Source: Bacteroidales bacterium (lineage in GTDB: Bacteria; Bacteroidota; Bacteroidia; Bacteroidales; UBA932). From it: 64,000 bases of DNA. The notes under the pieces were generated by a model that was not told the origin of the DNA, did no database searches, and saw nothing but the letters and a program-made list of their open reading frames with translations. Shown in pieces: positions 1 through 8,632 of the stretch. A program made the translations under genes and the position numbers. Where the stretch lies: positions 62,001 through 126,000 of the forward strand of contig JAGCVJ010000011.1 in assembly GCA_017962375.1 (NCBI GenBank), in the 5' to 3' direction. Each line of letters opens with the position of its first letter. The stretch's first letter is position 1.

Positions 1-63
1 CTTGACCTTCTGTCTGAACTTGTTGAAGAATACGAAAAGAGTAAGATAACCATCGCGATATGA
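1..63 (+). CDS. C-terminal end of an unidentified upstream protein (partial)
   Basis: The first frame is open from the window edge to a TGA at 61-63, giving the last 20 residues of a protein that begins outside the window. The stop overlaps the ATG of the next gene (ATGA), which suggests translational coupling. The residues LDLLSELVEEYE recall the helix just before the HTH domain in HigA-like proteins, but here the chain ends instead of entering an HTH, so this is only a weak hint and no function is assigned. Confidence 0.45.
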   Translation, partial: LDLLSELVEEYEKSKITIAI

Positions 64-596
64 AAAAGTTTTTATTTATGGCAGCGGCGGTGCTGATGCT
101 CTCTTCCTGCGGTCCGAAACGCGTGGCAGATGAAGGTCAGGAGGCTGTTGCCCAGACTCAAAACACTGAAGTTATGCAGCAGATTGAACCTAATCCCGAG
201 AACGCCCTGAAGGCGCAGCAGTTTCTGAAAGACGCCGGCGTTTACTACCTGGCTACTGTTGAAGGCAACCAGCCGAGGGTAAGGCCGTTTGGCACGGCGG
301 AAATCTTTGAAGGAAAGCTTTACATCCAGACGGGAAAGAAGAAGAACGTCTACAAGCAGATTGTGGCTAATCCGCTGGTGGAAATCTGCGCTTTCAAGGA
401 TGGCAAGTGGATAAGAATCAGCGGAGAGCTGGTGCCGGACGAAAGGGTAGAGGCTAAAAAAGACATGCTGGACAAGAACGAGTCCTTGCGCAGCATGTAT
501 AACGAGAATGACGACAATACAATCGTCCTTTACTTCCGCAATGCAACCGCTACTATAGCGTCATTCGGCGGAGAGCCTGAGACATTCAGCTTCTAG
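60..596 (+). CDS. Lipoprotein with pyridoxamine 5'-phosphate oxidase-like (split-barrel flavin-binding) domain
   Basis: This 178-residue protein starts with a lipoprotein signal peptide whose lipobox LSSC places the lipidated Cys at about residue 17. An acidic, Gln-rich linker follows, then a PNPOx-like split barrel from about residue 45, with the typical run YYLATVEGNQPRVRP and a strand pair GKLYIQTGKKKNVYKQI. The family binds FMN or related flavins and is usually cytoplasmic; a membrane-anchored extracytoplasmic version is less common. The cofactor-binding residues cannot be confirmed by eye. The ATG overlaps the stop of the upstream gene and is directly preceded by ATCGCGAT. The 3' end overlaps the convergent neighbour by four bases. 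Confidence 0.8.
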   Translation: MKKFLFMAAAVLMLSSCGPKRVADEGQEAVAQTQNTEVMQQIEPNPENALKAQQFLKDAGVYYLATVEGNQPRVRPFGTAEIFEGKLYIQTGKKKNVYKQIVANPLVEICAFKDGKWIRISGELVPDERVEAKKDMLDKNESLRSMYNENDDNTIVLYFRNATATIASFGGEPETFSF

Positions 597-1021
597 TCGT
601 CGATGTCAAAGATGTTGAAGTTGCGGTCAAACTTGAGCTCCAGACTGTTGGACAGCTCAATTTCGTAGCCGTAACGCTCTTTGTCTATCTTGGTGATAAG
701 AGCGCCTGGATGGTTGGCTGCTACATAGTTTTTGATCTGCTCCGGAACGATAGCCTCAGGAACGGCGGTGAACTTGCAGTCTACATTGTCCCAGTTGCCC
801 TTGCGGTCGAACTCTACCTCGGCGCCGTCGTTGAACTTAACCTCGTACTTTGCTCCGTCCTGCTTTGCGTATGCAACGGTCTTGTCGGCAAAGTATGTCT
901 TGATAAATGTCTGAGCCTGAGCCGGAAGCTGAGTTACAGGAATGATTCTGTCGTGAGCGCAGCTTACTGCTGTGAACAGCAGGCATACAGCTGCAACTGA
1001 AAGGAGTTTGATAAGTTTCAT
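593..1021 (-). CDS. PepSY-like (DUF2874) secreted protein
   Basis: This 142-residue protein has an N-terminal signal peptide ending around SCAH; the Cys at about residue 21 could be a lipidation site. Two tandem PepSY-like units follow (about 27-85 and 88-142), each with the pattern of a helix (PAQAQTFIKTYF, PEQIKNYVAANHP) followed by strands ending in EVEFDRKGNW and ELKFDRNFNIFDID. This duplicated architecture is typical of Bacteroidota periplasmic proteins formerly described as beta-lactamase-inhibitor-like. The ligand is unknown. It is monocistronic and convergent with the lipoprotein on its left. Confidence 0.8.
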   Translation of the reverse strand: MKLIKLLSVAAVCLLFTAVSCAHDRIIPVTQLPAQAQTFIKTYFADKTVAYAKQDGAKYEVKFNDGAEVEFDRKGNWDNVDCKFTAVPEAIVPEQIKNYVAANHPGALITKIDKERYGYEIELSNSLELKFDRNFNIFDIDD

Positions 1022-1100
1022 TGTCTTGTTGTGTTATATAATTTTTCCGAAATATAGCAAAAAGGTAATTAACTTTACACCAAAAGAAACTAATCGCGAT

Positions 1101-1541
1101 ATGGATAGATCTGAATTGGCTCTGGAAAAAAAGCATGCATTGGGGCTGAATTGCTGCCAGGCGGTGCTGCTGGCTTTTGCGCCTGAGATACAAAACAGTA
1201 CTGAGGATTATTTGCTTGCCTTAGGTTCCGGCTTCGGAAGCGGAATGGGATGCGGCGACGCCACTTGCGGGGCTCTTGTGGGTGCGGGAATGGTGGCCGG
1301 TCTGTTGAACACTCCTGGCTCTTCTCCGGACGATGAGGAAACACGTAAAGTGCCTACAACGATGATTACCAGAGGCTTTTGCCAGAAGTTCAAGGAGCAG
1401 GCAGGGGCTCTGCGATGCTCTGACATCAAAGGCCTGCAGACCGATCCATCAACCGGCAAGGTCATCCGCGGGAAAGTTCTCTGCTCCTGCGACGACTGCG
1501 TCCGCCACGCCATCCACCTCGCCGAATCCCTCCTCCGGTGA
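1101..1541 (+). CDS. C_GCAxxG_C_C family redox-type protein
   Basis: The chosen start at 1101 gives 146 residues; an in-frame ATG further upstream (972) lies inside the opposite-strand gene and is rejected. The protein has the family pattern: NCCQAVL near residue 16, GCGDATCGALVGAGM near residues 50-64, and a C-terminal CSCDDCV cluster at about 131-137. These conserved cysteines suggest a metal- or redox-active site, but no reaction has been established for the family that I can name. Its ATG is immediately preceded by ATCGCGAT, the same arrangement as at position 60. It is divergent from the PepSY-like gene. Confidence 0.85.
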   Translation: MDRSELALEKKHALGLNCCQAVLLAFAPEIQNSTEDYLLALGSGFGSGMGCGDATCGALVGAGMVAGLLNTPGSSPDDEETRKVPTTMITRGFCQKFKEQAGALRCSDIKGLQTDPSTGKVIRGKVLCSCDDCVRHAIHLAESLLR

Positions 1542-1547
1542 TTCTAC

Positions 1548-2327
1548 CTAGTCGTTTTTCTTGACGGCTTCTTTGATGCTCTGCCAGGCGTCTTTGGCGC
1601 CCTGGGCGGCGGCGTTGGCTATCTTCTTGGCTTTCTTGGAGACTTTAGTGGCTCCGTCGGCTATCTTCTCGGCTTTTTCTTCGGCTTTTTCCTTGATGTC
1701 TTTGCCTTTTTCGGAGGCTTTCTTGCCGGTTTCGGAGATTTTGTCGCCTACGTGTTCAACTTTGTCGCCTACGTTGTTGATGGTGGCATCCAGCGCAGTT
1801 TCTTTGTTGTCCAGAGAGGCAACTACGTAAGACAGATCTGCGGTAATCAGGGTTATGTGGTTCTTCTGAAGGTCTCTTTCGCCTTTATTGAAATCGCCCC
1901 AGTAGCAAGAGAAGTTGCTGTCCGCCATCTCCAGATCTTCAACTATTGGCTTGCCGTATTCTTCTACAAGCCAGCTCTTTATTACATCGTAGCGGGTTTT
2001 GCAGAGGGCCTGGTCTTCGTCGGTGAACATTACTATCCGGCTTACTTTCTCCAGGTCTTCGGACGGGATGACGGTGGCGGAGACTTCTATTCCGTTGACC
2101 TTTCCTTCTAAGGTGGTTTTGGTGTAGGAGCGGTCTTGTGAGTCGGTTGCATTGACTATGGAGATGGTCTTCCAGCCTTTTTTCTCCAGCTTGGAGATGA
2201 AGGCTTCGGGGGCGGTGTTCAACGACAGCCCGTCGAACTTGACGCTTTTGACGGATCTTTGTGCCTGGAGCGTGGCTGATGTGAGTATCAGGCTCAGCGT
2301 CAGGATGATGGTTACGATCTTTTTCAT
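1548..2327 (-). CDS. Secreted protein with C-terminal Lys/Ala-rich amphipathic helix
   Basis: This 259-residue protein has a cleavable signal peptide (about 1-22, ending LQAQ), a folded middle region (about 25-175) of mixed strands, and a long C-terminal segment (about 175-259) made of Lys, Glu and Ala with short repeating units such as VGDKVEHVGDKI and KEKAEEKAEKIADGA. That tail should form one long amphipathic or coiled-coil helix, resembling late-embryogenesis-abundant or apolipoprotein-like helices in composition. I do not recognise the folded part. It is a single gene between nhaA and the C_GCAxxG protein. Confidence 0.65.
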   Translation of the reverse strand: MKKIVTIILTLSLILTSATLQAQRSVKSVKFDGLSLNTAPEAFISKLEKKGWKTISIVNATDSQDRSYTKTTLEGKVNGIEVSATVIPSEDLEKVSRIVMFTDEDQALCKTRYDVIKSWLVEEYGKPIVEDLEMADSNFSCYWGDFNKGERDLQKNHITLITADLSYVVASLDNKETALDATINNVGDKVEHVGDKISETGKKASEKGKDIKEKAEEKAEKIADGATKVSKKAKKIANAAAQGAKDAWQSIKEAVKKND

Positions 2328-2351
2328 ATCTGATGTTTTTTTCTTTTGCCC

Positions 2352-3761
2352 TTAATTCAGTCTTTGGGCGGTTTTCTTCTTGTGAACCATGTTGACAAGT
2401 ACGCAGCCAAGGATGGCGGCTACCAAGGAGCCCATCAGGACAGCAACCTTGCCCATATCGCGGAGCTGCTGGGTATATTCAGGGGCATCGGCGAAGGAGA
2501 GGGTGTCTACGAAGATGGACATCGTGAAGCCGATTCCTCCCAGGCAGGCTACGGCCAGAAGCATAGGCCAGGTGGCTCTGGCAGGCATTGCGCCGAGTTT
2601 GGTCTTGACGGCCAGCCAGCTGGTTAGGGTGATGCCGATAGGCTTGCCGAATACAAGGCCGAAGACGATACCCATGCCTACGCTGCCCATTTCAGGGGTG
2701 AAGTGGAAGATGTTGAAGTATTCCACTCCAGGGATGGTTACTCCGGCGTTTGCCAGGGCGAAGATCGGCATAATCAGGAAGTTGACCCAAGGGCCCAGAA
2801 CGTGCTCGAGACGGTCGCTCATGGCTATGGAGTCGTTGGATGTGCGGCTAATGTCTCTGAGAACTTTTCGCTGAATAGGGTTAGGGAAGTCGTCTTTGTC
2901 TATGTCGTCGTGCTTGAGGAGCTTCCTGGTGTATATCTTGTTCTTTTGGATCAGATAGTTCTTGCTGTATCTTGGCCGTGACGGAATCAGGAACGCCATT
3001 ACCACGCCGCTCATAGTTGCGTGGATGCCTGAGTAATAGAACAGGGTCCACACGCCTATGGCCGGAATGAAATAGAACCACGGGCGTTTCTCTCCCATCT
3101 TTTTCATGATTATGATTCCAATAACCAGGAGGAAGGCTATGCCCAGCAGAATCAGTTTGACGCTGCTGCCGTAGAATATGGCAATTACAAGAATGGCTAT
3201 AAGGTCATCGGCGATGGCCAGGGCTGTAAGGAAGACTTTAAGCGATACCGGAACTTTGTCGCCGAGAATGGCCAGGATGCCTATGGCGAAGGCGATGTCC
3301 GTGGCCGTAGGGATTCCCCATCCGCTTCCGGCCGCTGTACCTTTGTTGATTGCCAGGAAGATCAGGGCCGGAGCCACTACGCCGCCGAATGCCGCGATGA
3401 TTGGCATTATGGCCTTTTTAGTGGAGGAAAGCTCTCCCGAGATAATTTCTCGCTTGATTTCCAGGCCCACGGTGAAGAAAAAGACCACCATCAGGATATC
3501 GTTGATGAACTTCTCCACGGTCATTTCCTTAGGGAAGGAGAATGTTCCTCCGCCCGGAGATGTGACGTTTATGGAAAGGCCGGTTTCAAGTATGTTGTGA
3601 TATATGTGTCTGGTGTAGGGCAGATTGGCCAAAATCATAGCCACAATTACGAATGCAATAAGCACAACTCCTTGTGACCATGGCTTTTGCGTGAAGCTTC
3701 TGCTTGAAGCGTTCATCTTCACCAGTTTCTTGTTAAGCCAGTATGTAGGTATGAACTTCAT
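2352..3761 (-). CDS. nhaA: Na+/H+ antiporter NhaA
   Basis: A 469-residue inner membrane antiporter with about 12 hydrophobic segments that exchanges sodium for protons and supports pH and sodium homeostasis. Characteristic NhaA segments are present: GIPTATDIAFAIGILAILG carries the aspartate equivalent to E. coli D133, and IADDLIAILVIAIFYG carries the paired aspartates equivalent to D163/D164. A hydrophilic loop around residues 270-320 (KHDDIDKDDFPNPIQRK) is longer than in E. coli, as is common in Bacteroidota. A -7 element lies just upstream of the start at 3770-3777. Confidence 0.96.
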   Translation of the reverse strand: MKFIPTYWLNKKLVKMNASSRSFTQKPWSQGVVLIAFVIVAMILANLPYTRHIYHNILETGLSINVTSPGGGTFSFPKEMTVEKFINDILMVVFFFTVGLEIKREIISGELSSTKKAIMPIIAAFGGVVAPALIFLAINKGTAAGSGWGIPTATDIAFAIGILAILGDKVPVSLKVFLTALAIADDLIAILVIAIFYGSSVKLILLGIAFLLVIGIIIMKKMGEKRPWFYFIPAIGVWTLFYYSGIHATMSGVVMAFLIPSRPRYSKNYLIQKNKIYTRKLLKHDDIDKDDFPNPIQRKVLRDISRTSNDSIAMSDRLEHVLGPWVNFLIMPIFALANAGVTIPGVEYFNIFHFTPEMGSVGMGIVFGLVFGKPIGITLTSWLAVKTKLGAMPARATWPMLLAVACLGGIGFTMSIFVDTLSFADAPEYTQQLRDMGKVAVLMGSLVAAILGCVLVNMVHKKKTAQRLN

Positions 3762-3769
3762 AACGCATA

Positions 3770-3777
3770 CAAATTTA
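3770..3777 (-). promoter_or_regulatory. Bacteroidota -7 element upstream of nhaA
   Basis: TAAATTTG on the minus strand matches the TAnnTTTG element and ends nine bases before the nhaA ATG. I see no matching TTG about 20 bases upstream. Confidence 0.45.
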
Positions 3778-3821
3778 GCATTATTTTGCTAAATTGCATC
3801 TGTATCATCGTTTGCAAAGCA

Positions 3822-4301
3822 ATGAAAAACAATATCAAAGTCAGGCGGGCCGAATCCGGGGATCTTGCCGTGGTAAACAAGCTGCTGTACCAGGTGGAGG
3901 ACCTGCATCGGGTGGGGCGTCCGGACATTTTCAAGCCGGGCGAGAAAAAGTACACGGATGAGCAGCTTCTGCAGATTTTCAAGAGCGAGTTAACTCCGGT
4001 GTTTGTTGCTGTGGAGGGCGACGCGGTGCTGGGGTATGTGTTCTGCATTGTGCAGCAGACGGTTGGCGCCAAATGCATTTTTAATCACAAGACACTGTAT
4101 ATAGACGACCTATGCGTGGACGAGAGCGCCCGCGGAAAAGGAGTGGGGAAGATACTATACGATTATGCCATTGATTACGCCAGGAGCATAGGATGCCATA
4201 ACGTCACGCTTCACGTATGGGAGAAGAACCCCGGCGCCCGCGCCTTCTACGAGAAGATGGGGATGGGGGTGCAGCAAACCACGATGGAAGTGGTCCTTTA
4301 G
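3822..4301 (+). CDS. GNAT family N-acetyltransferase
   Basis: The ATG at 3822 gives a 159-residue single-domain acetyltransferase; an upstream in-frame ATG at 3786 is less likely because it adds a Cys-rich stretch outside the fold. The acetyl-CoA site is visible as the strand DDLCVDESARGKGVGK, matching the R/Q-x-x-G-x-G/A motif, followed by the usual helix and the C-terminal ARAFYEKMGM motif. The substrate cannot be told from sequence. It is convergent with gltX, with one base between the two stops. Confidence 0.88.
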   Translation: MKNNIKVRRAESGDLAVVNKLLYQVEDLHRVGRPDIFKPGEKKYTDEQLLQIFKSELTPVFVAVEGDAVLGYVFCIVQQTVGAKCIFNHKTLYIDDLCVDESARGKGVGKILYDYAIDYARSIGCHNVTLHVWEKNPGARAFYEKMGMGVQQTTMEVVL

Positions 4302-4302
4302 C

Positions 4303-5919
4303 TTATCTCATAGAGTTCAGGCCGGCGGCGATGCGCTTGAGGGCCTCGTCTTTTCCGATGAAGTAGATTATGTCCGAGATGCCCAGTCCGCGGGTGTTTC
4401 CGGTGAAGAACAGCCTCAGGGTGTTCATTACCTGGCCCATCTTCCACTCTTTGGCCCTGATGTAGCCGGTCAGGAGCTCTTCTATCTTTTCGCAGCAGTT
4501 CTGCTTGTAGTCTTCTTTTGTATCTGCGTCTGTGAATGATGGTATTTCATTCTCGGCGATGAGCTTCTGGAGTTCCTCTGCGTGGCTGAGGTTGTCCGGT
4601 GTGCAGAACTTCTTGACATCGTTCTCGTCGTATGCGGCAGGGGATGCGAAGAGGGCTTTGCTGATGTCCCAGAACTCGTTCACGAAGTGAGCTCTTTCCT
4701 TGATCAGGGCGCAGACTTCGGCAAGGTACTTGTCTGAAAATCTGGCTGATATGTCATCGCTGAGCATGGGGCGGAACTCTGATGCCAGCTGCTCAGGAGT
4801 GCGTTTCCTCAGGTACTGCTCGTTGAACCACTTGGCCTTGTCCACATTGAACTTGGCGCCGGACTTGATCACTCTTTCAAGGCTGAAGACTGGGATGAGC
4901 TCTTCAAGGGTGAAGAGTTCCTGCTCGGTGCCCGGGTTCCAGCCCAGCAGGGCCAGAAGGTTTACAAAGGCTTCAGGATAGTATCCGTCTTCGCGATAGC
5001 CTCTGGAAACTTCTCCGGTTTCAGGGTTGATCCACTTGAGAGGGAATACCGGGAAGCCGAGGCGGTCGCCGTCTCTTTTGCTGAGCTTTCCCTTGCCGTC
5101 CGGCTTCAGGAGAAGGCTCAGGTGGGCGAACCGAGGCATGGTGTCTTCCCATCCGAAGGCCTTGTAGAGGAGGTAGTGGAGCGGAAGGCTTGGAAGCCAC
5201 TCGGCTCCGCGGATAACCTCGGTGATTTCCATCAGGTGGTCGTCAACTATGTTGGCAAGGTGGTATGTAGGAAGCTGGTCTGCGGCTTTCCAGAGGACCT
5301 TGTCGTCCAGGGTGTTGGTTTCAACCTCCATCTCGCCGCGGATAAGGTCGTTCATCTTCACTGTCTGGCCTTCCGGAATCTTGAAGCGGATGGTCCAGGT
5401 GTCGGTGGTCTCAATGAGGCGCTTTACCTCGTCGGCTGGGAGGGTGAGGGAGTTTTTCAGAGTCTTGCGGCTCTCGTAGTTGTAGATGAAGGTCTGCTTT
5501 GCGGCCTCTGCCTCGGCTCTTAGCTTGGAGAGTTCTTCTGCCGAGTCAAACGCGTAGTAGGCGTAGCCGTTGGCTATTAGCTGCTCCGCGTACTGGCGGT
5601 AGAGGGGCTTTCTTTCGCTCTGGCGGTAAGGGGCGTGAGGGTTCTTCTCGCTTTTCTCGGACGCTATCTTGTAAACGGTCTTGCCGTTTTCCTCCACGGC
5701 CTCTATTCCCTCGTCCGGCACTATGCCGCACCAGGCCAGAGATTCCAGGATGTACTCCTCGGCTCCGGGAACGAATCGCTGAGAATCTGTGTCTTCTATT
5801 CTGAGAATGAACTTGCCGCCTTTCTGCTTGGCAAAGAGGTAATTATATAGTGCAGTCCTGACGCCGCCCATGTGGAGGGGGCCGGTTGGACTAGGTGCAA
5901 ACCTTACTCTTGTTTCCAT
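4303..5919 (-). CDS. gltX: Glutamyl-tRNA synthetase
   Basis: A 538-residue class I synthetase that charges tRNA-Glu. The N-terminus carries the HIGH-type motif within APSPTGPLHMGG (residues 8-19), and KLSKRDGDRLGF is the KMSKS-type motif in its normal Bacteroidota form. The catalytic Rossmann fold is followed by a helical anticodon-binding region to the end. One base separates its ATG from the ftsZ stop, so it is the last gene of the dcw transcript, tying a translation gene to division gene expression. Confidence 0.97.
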   Translation of the reverse strand: METRVRFAPSPTGPLHMGGVRTALYNYLFAKQKGGKFILRIEDTDSQRFVPGAEEYILESLAWCGIVPDEGIEAVEENGKTVYKIASEKSEKNPHAPYRQSERKPLYRQYAEQLIANGYAYYAFDSAEELSKLRAEAEAAKQTFIYNYESRKTLKNSLTLPADEVKRLIETTDTWTIRFKIPEGQTVKMNDLIRGEMEVETNTLDDKVLWKAADQLPTYHLANIVDDHLMEITEVIRGAEWLPSLPLHYLLYKAFGWEDTMPRFAHLSLLLKPDGKGKLSKRDGDRLGFPVFPLKWINPETGEVSRGYREDGYYPEAFVNLLALLGWNPGTEQELFTLEELIPVFSLERVIKSGAKFNVDKAKWFNEQYLRKRTPEQLASEFRPMLSDDISARFSDKYLAEVCALIKERAHFVNEFWDISKALFASPAAYDENDVKKFCTPDNLSHAEELQKLIAENEIPSFTDADTKEDYKQNCCEKIEELLTGYIRAKEWKMGQVMNTLRLFFTGNTRGLGISDIIYFIGKDEALKRIAAGLNSMR

Positions 5920-5920
5920 T

Positions 5921-7237
5921 TTAGTCTTGTGTCTGATGCAAGTATCTGTTGCTTGGTATGATTGTCTGGCCGTCGGCTGTGGAGATGATTGACATTCCGC
6001 CTGCGCTGTTGGTGGTTATGCCGGGGTTGCGCTTGTTGTTTCTTCTGAGGTAGGCAGGCTCTTTCTCTCTCTGCTCGATCAGGCTGTCGTCGTCGGTGCA
6101 AAGGACGGGCCTTTCCACGCCTTCTCTGCGCTTTGGCTTGAAGTCTCCAACCAGGGAGCTGTTTTCCGGTTCCGGATAGCGGTTGTCCTTAGGGTTAGGG
6201 AGCGGATTCTTGTAAACGGCTCCGTTTTCTCCCGGAAGGATCTTGATGTTGCCGCCAGTCGGCAGGTTGAGCGGCTCGAATCCGGTGGCCAGGATGGTGA
6301 CTCTCACCTTGTTGCCCATATTGGTGTCCCAGACGACTCCTCTCTTGAACTTGCCCGGATCGCCGGTGAAGCTCTTGACGTTTTCCAGGGCCCATTTCTC
6401 CTCGTCCATCTTGTAGTTTTCCGGGTTGCAGATGATGTTCACCAGAACGCCGGTGCTGGTCTTCAGGTCGCAGTCGCTCAGAAGAGGGGACTTGAAGGCC
6501 TCTTCCACGGCTTTCACGGCTCTGTCCTCTCCTTCTGCGGTTCCGATTCCCATAGTGGCGGTTCCGCTTTCTCCCATTATCCACTTGACGTCGTTCATAT
6601 CGACGTTGATATAGCCCTGCTTGGTCACGATCTCGGAAATGGTCTTGACGGCGGTAACCAGAACGTCATTCACTTTCTGGTAGGCCTGCATCATAGACAG
6701 GTCGCCGTACTCGTCATAGATTTTCTGGTTATCGATGATCAAAAGGCTGTCCACGTGCTGGCGGAGTTCGTCCAGGCCCTGTCTTGCCCTGTTCATGAAA
6801 TCGGCTCCCTCATATCTGAAAGGCAGGGTCACAACGCCTACAACCAGCTTGCCCATGCTTTTTGCAATCTCGGCGATTACAGGAGAGGCTCCGGTTCCCG
6901 TGCCTCCTCCCAGACAGGCGGCCACGAACACCATCTCTATCTTGTCTCCCAGAGAGCGGACCAGCTCGTCTTTGCACTGCAGGGCGGCGGCCCTTCCTTT
7001 CTTAGGGTCGCAGCCGGCTCCCAGGGTGCCCATCTTGATCTTCTCGTTTACAGGATTGTTGTCCAGGGCCTGCTTGTCTGTGTTACAGATCATCAGGTCT
7101 ATGTCCTGGACTCCCGTCTTGTAGATTTCGGTGACAACGTTGCAGCCACCGCCGCCTACTCCTATGACCTTGATTATGGAGTGATTGTCTGGAAAATCTA
7201 CCGGATAGTCTGTGAAGTTTTCATCAAAAAGTTCCAT
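5921..7237 (-). CDS. ftsZ: Cell division GTPase FtsZ
   Basis: A 438-residue tubulin homologue that polymerises into the Z-ring. The GTP-binding signature GGGTGTG is visible in ACLGGGTGTGASP at about residues 110-122, the N-terminus has the VIGVGGGGCNVV nucleotide loop, and the T7 loop is represented by NVDMNDVKWIM. After the globular domain (about 1-325) there is a charged linker and a conserved AYLRR segment that probably binds FtsA, but the chain continues for another 35 residues or so. It sits 18 bases downstream of ftsA in the dcw operon. Confidence 0.98.
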   Translation of the reverse strand: MELFDENFTDYPVDFPDNHSIIKVIGVGGGGCNVVTEIYKTGVQDIDLMICNTDKQALDNNPVNEKIKMGTLGAGCDPKKGRAAALQCKDELVRSLGDKIEMVFVAACLGGGTGTGASPVIAEIAKSMGKLVVGVVTLPFRYEGADFMNRARQGLDELRQHVDSLLIIDNQKIYDEYGDLSMMQAYQKVNDVLVTAVKTISEIVTKQGYINVDMNDVKWIMGESGTATMGIGTAEGEDRAVKAVEEAFKSPLLSDCDLKTSTGVLVNIICNPENYKMDEEKWALENVKSFTGDPGKFKRGVVWDTNMGNKVRVTILATGFEPLNLPTGGNIKILPGENGAVYKNPLPNPKDNRYPEPENSSLVGDFKPKRREGVERPVLCTDDDSLIEQREKEPAYLRRNNKRNPGITTNSAGGMSIISTADGQTIIPSNRYLHQTQD

Positions 7238-7255
7238 AGCTGTGCTGTCTGTGGG

Positions 7256-8632
7256 TTAGACGTCGTTTGATTCGCTGCTGAAAAGGTTTTCTCCGTCGAG
7301 GGCTTGCTGTATGCCTTTCTTGATGCCTTTGAAAAAGCCGAATGGCTTCTTTTGCTTTTTCTGCTTTTCTTCAGCGATGTCGCTTGCGCCTTCGAGAACC
7401 AGTTCAGGTTCTGGAAGTTCAGGTTCTGGAGAATACTGCCTGATTTCAGAAACGCAGTTCGGAAGAATGAGGCTGCCGTACTCCATCTTCTTGAAAGCGT
7501 AGATGAGCATACCCACTGCGGTAGATGCGGTGGTATCCATTATACCCTCGCAGCTGCCCGGGTCTATCTCCATTGTGTTAGGACATCCGATCCTTGTCTC
7601 GTAACCAGTAACAAAATCGGCAAGGTTGGCCAGGCTGTCCAGTTTTGCGCCGCCTCCGGTCAGAACCATTCCGCTGCGCAGGGCGTCCTTGAATCCGGAC
7701 TGCTCCACGTGCCAGCATACGGCCTCGAGTATCTCCTCCATTCTGGCCTGGATGATTCTGGAGAGTGTCTTGCCCTGAATCTCCTTGTTGTTGCCGGAGC
7801 CGATTCCAGGAATGACAATCTTCAGAGCCGGGTCTGCATAGTCGCTGAAGGCGCAGCCGTAATTCTTCTTTATCAGCTCTGCGTTCTTTGCGGAAATGCC
7901 GCAGCCGGTGCAGATATCTTCGGTTACGGAGTTTCCTCCGAACGGAATGATGCCTGCATAGCGTATGATGTTGTGGTGATATACGATCACGTCTGTGGTG
8001 CCGCCTCCGATGTCAACCAGAACGGAGCCAACCTCCATCTCGTCTTCGGTGAGCACTGCCCTGGCTGAGGAAACCGGCTCGAGCACAATTTCAACAGGTT
8101 CTATGTTGGACAGGCCGAGGGTGGAGTTGATCATCCTCAGCGAATTCTCCTTGCTGGCGAACAGCTTGAAACGGGCAACTATGTTGCGGCCGAGCATTCC
8201 TACCGGCTCGCTCACGCTCATATAGTTGTCTACGTTGTAAGACTGTGGCACTGAGTAGAATACCTTGTACCCGTCTTCCAGGAACATATTGTATGTGCTC
8301 TTGGTTATATCCAGGATTTCTTCTTCGCTGATCAGGGAGTCGAAGTCTTTCCTCTGGATCTGGAAAGGTTCAGGCGAGATGCACCTGATGTCTTGGCCCG
8401 CTATGCCCACGAAGGCCTTGGTGATCCTCATGTTCAGCTGGCTTTCCACTTTCTTGAGGGCTTCCTGCAATGCCTGGTGAGCGTATCTCACGTTTTCAAT
8501 CCTTCCTCTCTTGATTCCTTTGGAAGGAGTCTCCCCGTAGGCCACAATCTTCACTCCCAGATCGGTTTTCTCACCGACGGCGACGACGACTTTAGTGGTT
8601 CCGAGATCGATGGCAGCTATCAATTCTTTCAT
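7256..8632 (-). CDS. ftsA: Cell division protein FtsA
   Basis: A 458-residue actin-fold ATPase that tethers FtsZ to the inner membrane and recruits later division proteins. The phosphate-1 loop DLGTTKVVVAVG is at the N-terminus, the second at VLVDIGGGTTDVIVY, and the adenosine motif at LTGGGAKLDSL. The C-terminus has a basic, amphipathic stretch (KKPFGFFKGIKKGIQQAL) consistent with a membrane-targeting helix, followed by about 15 further residues. Its ATG overlaps the ftsQ stop by four bases, suggesting coupled translation. Confidence 0.97.
   Translation of the reverse strand: MKELIAAIDLGTTKVVVAVGEKTDLGVKIVAYGETPSKGIKRGRIENVRYAHQALQEALKKVESQLNMRITKAFVGIAGQDIRCISPEPFQIQRKDFDSLISEEEILDITKSTYNMFLEDGYKVFYSVPQSYNVDNYMSVSEPVGMLGRNIVARFKLFASKENSLRMINSTLGLSNIEPVEIVLEPVSSARAVLTEDEMEVGSVLVDIGGGTTDVIVYHHNIIRYAGIIPFGGNSVTEDICTGCGISAKNAELIKKNYGCAFSDYADPALKIVIPGIGSGNNKEIQGKTLSRIIQARMEEILEAVCWHVEQSGFKDALRSGMVLTGGGAKLDSLANLADFVTGYETRIGCPNTMEIDPGSCEGIMDTTASTAVGMLIYAFKKMEYGSLILPNCVSEIRQYSPEPELPEPELVLEGASDIAEEKQKKQKKPFGFFKGIKKGIQQALDGENLFSSESNDV

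Noticed and set aside
1..63. HigA-like antitoxin remnant
   Set aside because: Only 20 residues are visible and no toxin gene is adjacent; the likeness LDLLSELVEEYE is too short to name.
4303..5919. Altered KMSKS motif (KLSKR) in GltX
   Set aside because: This is the normal form in Bacteroidota GltX and is not a defect.
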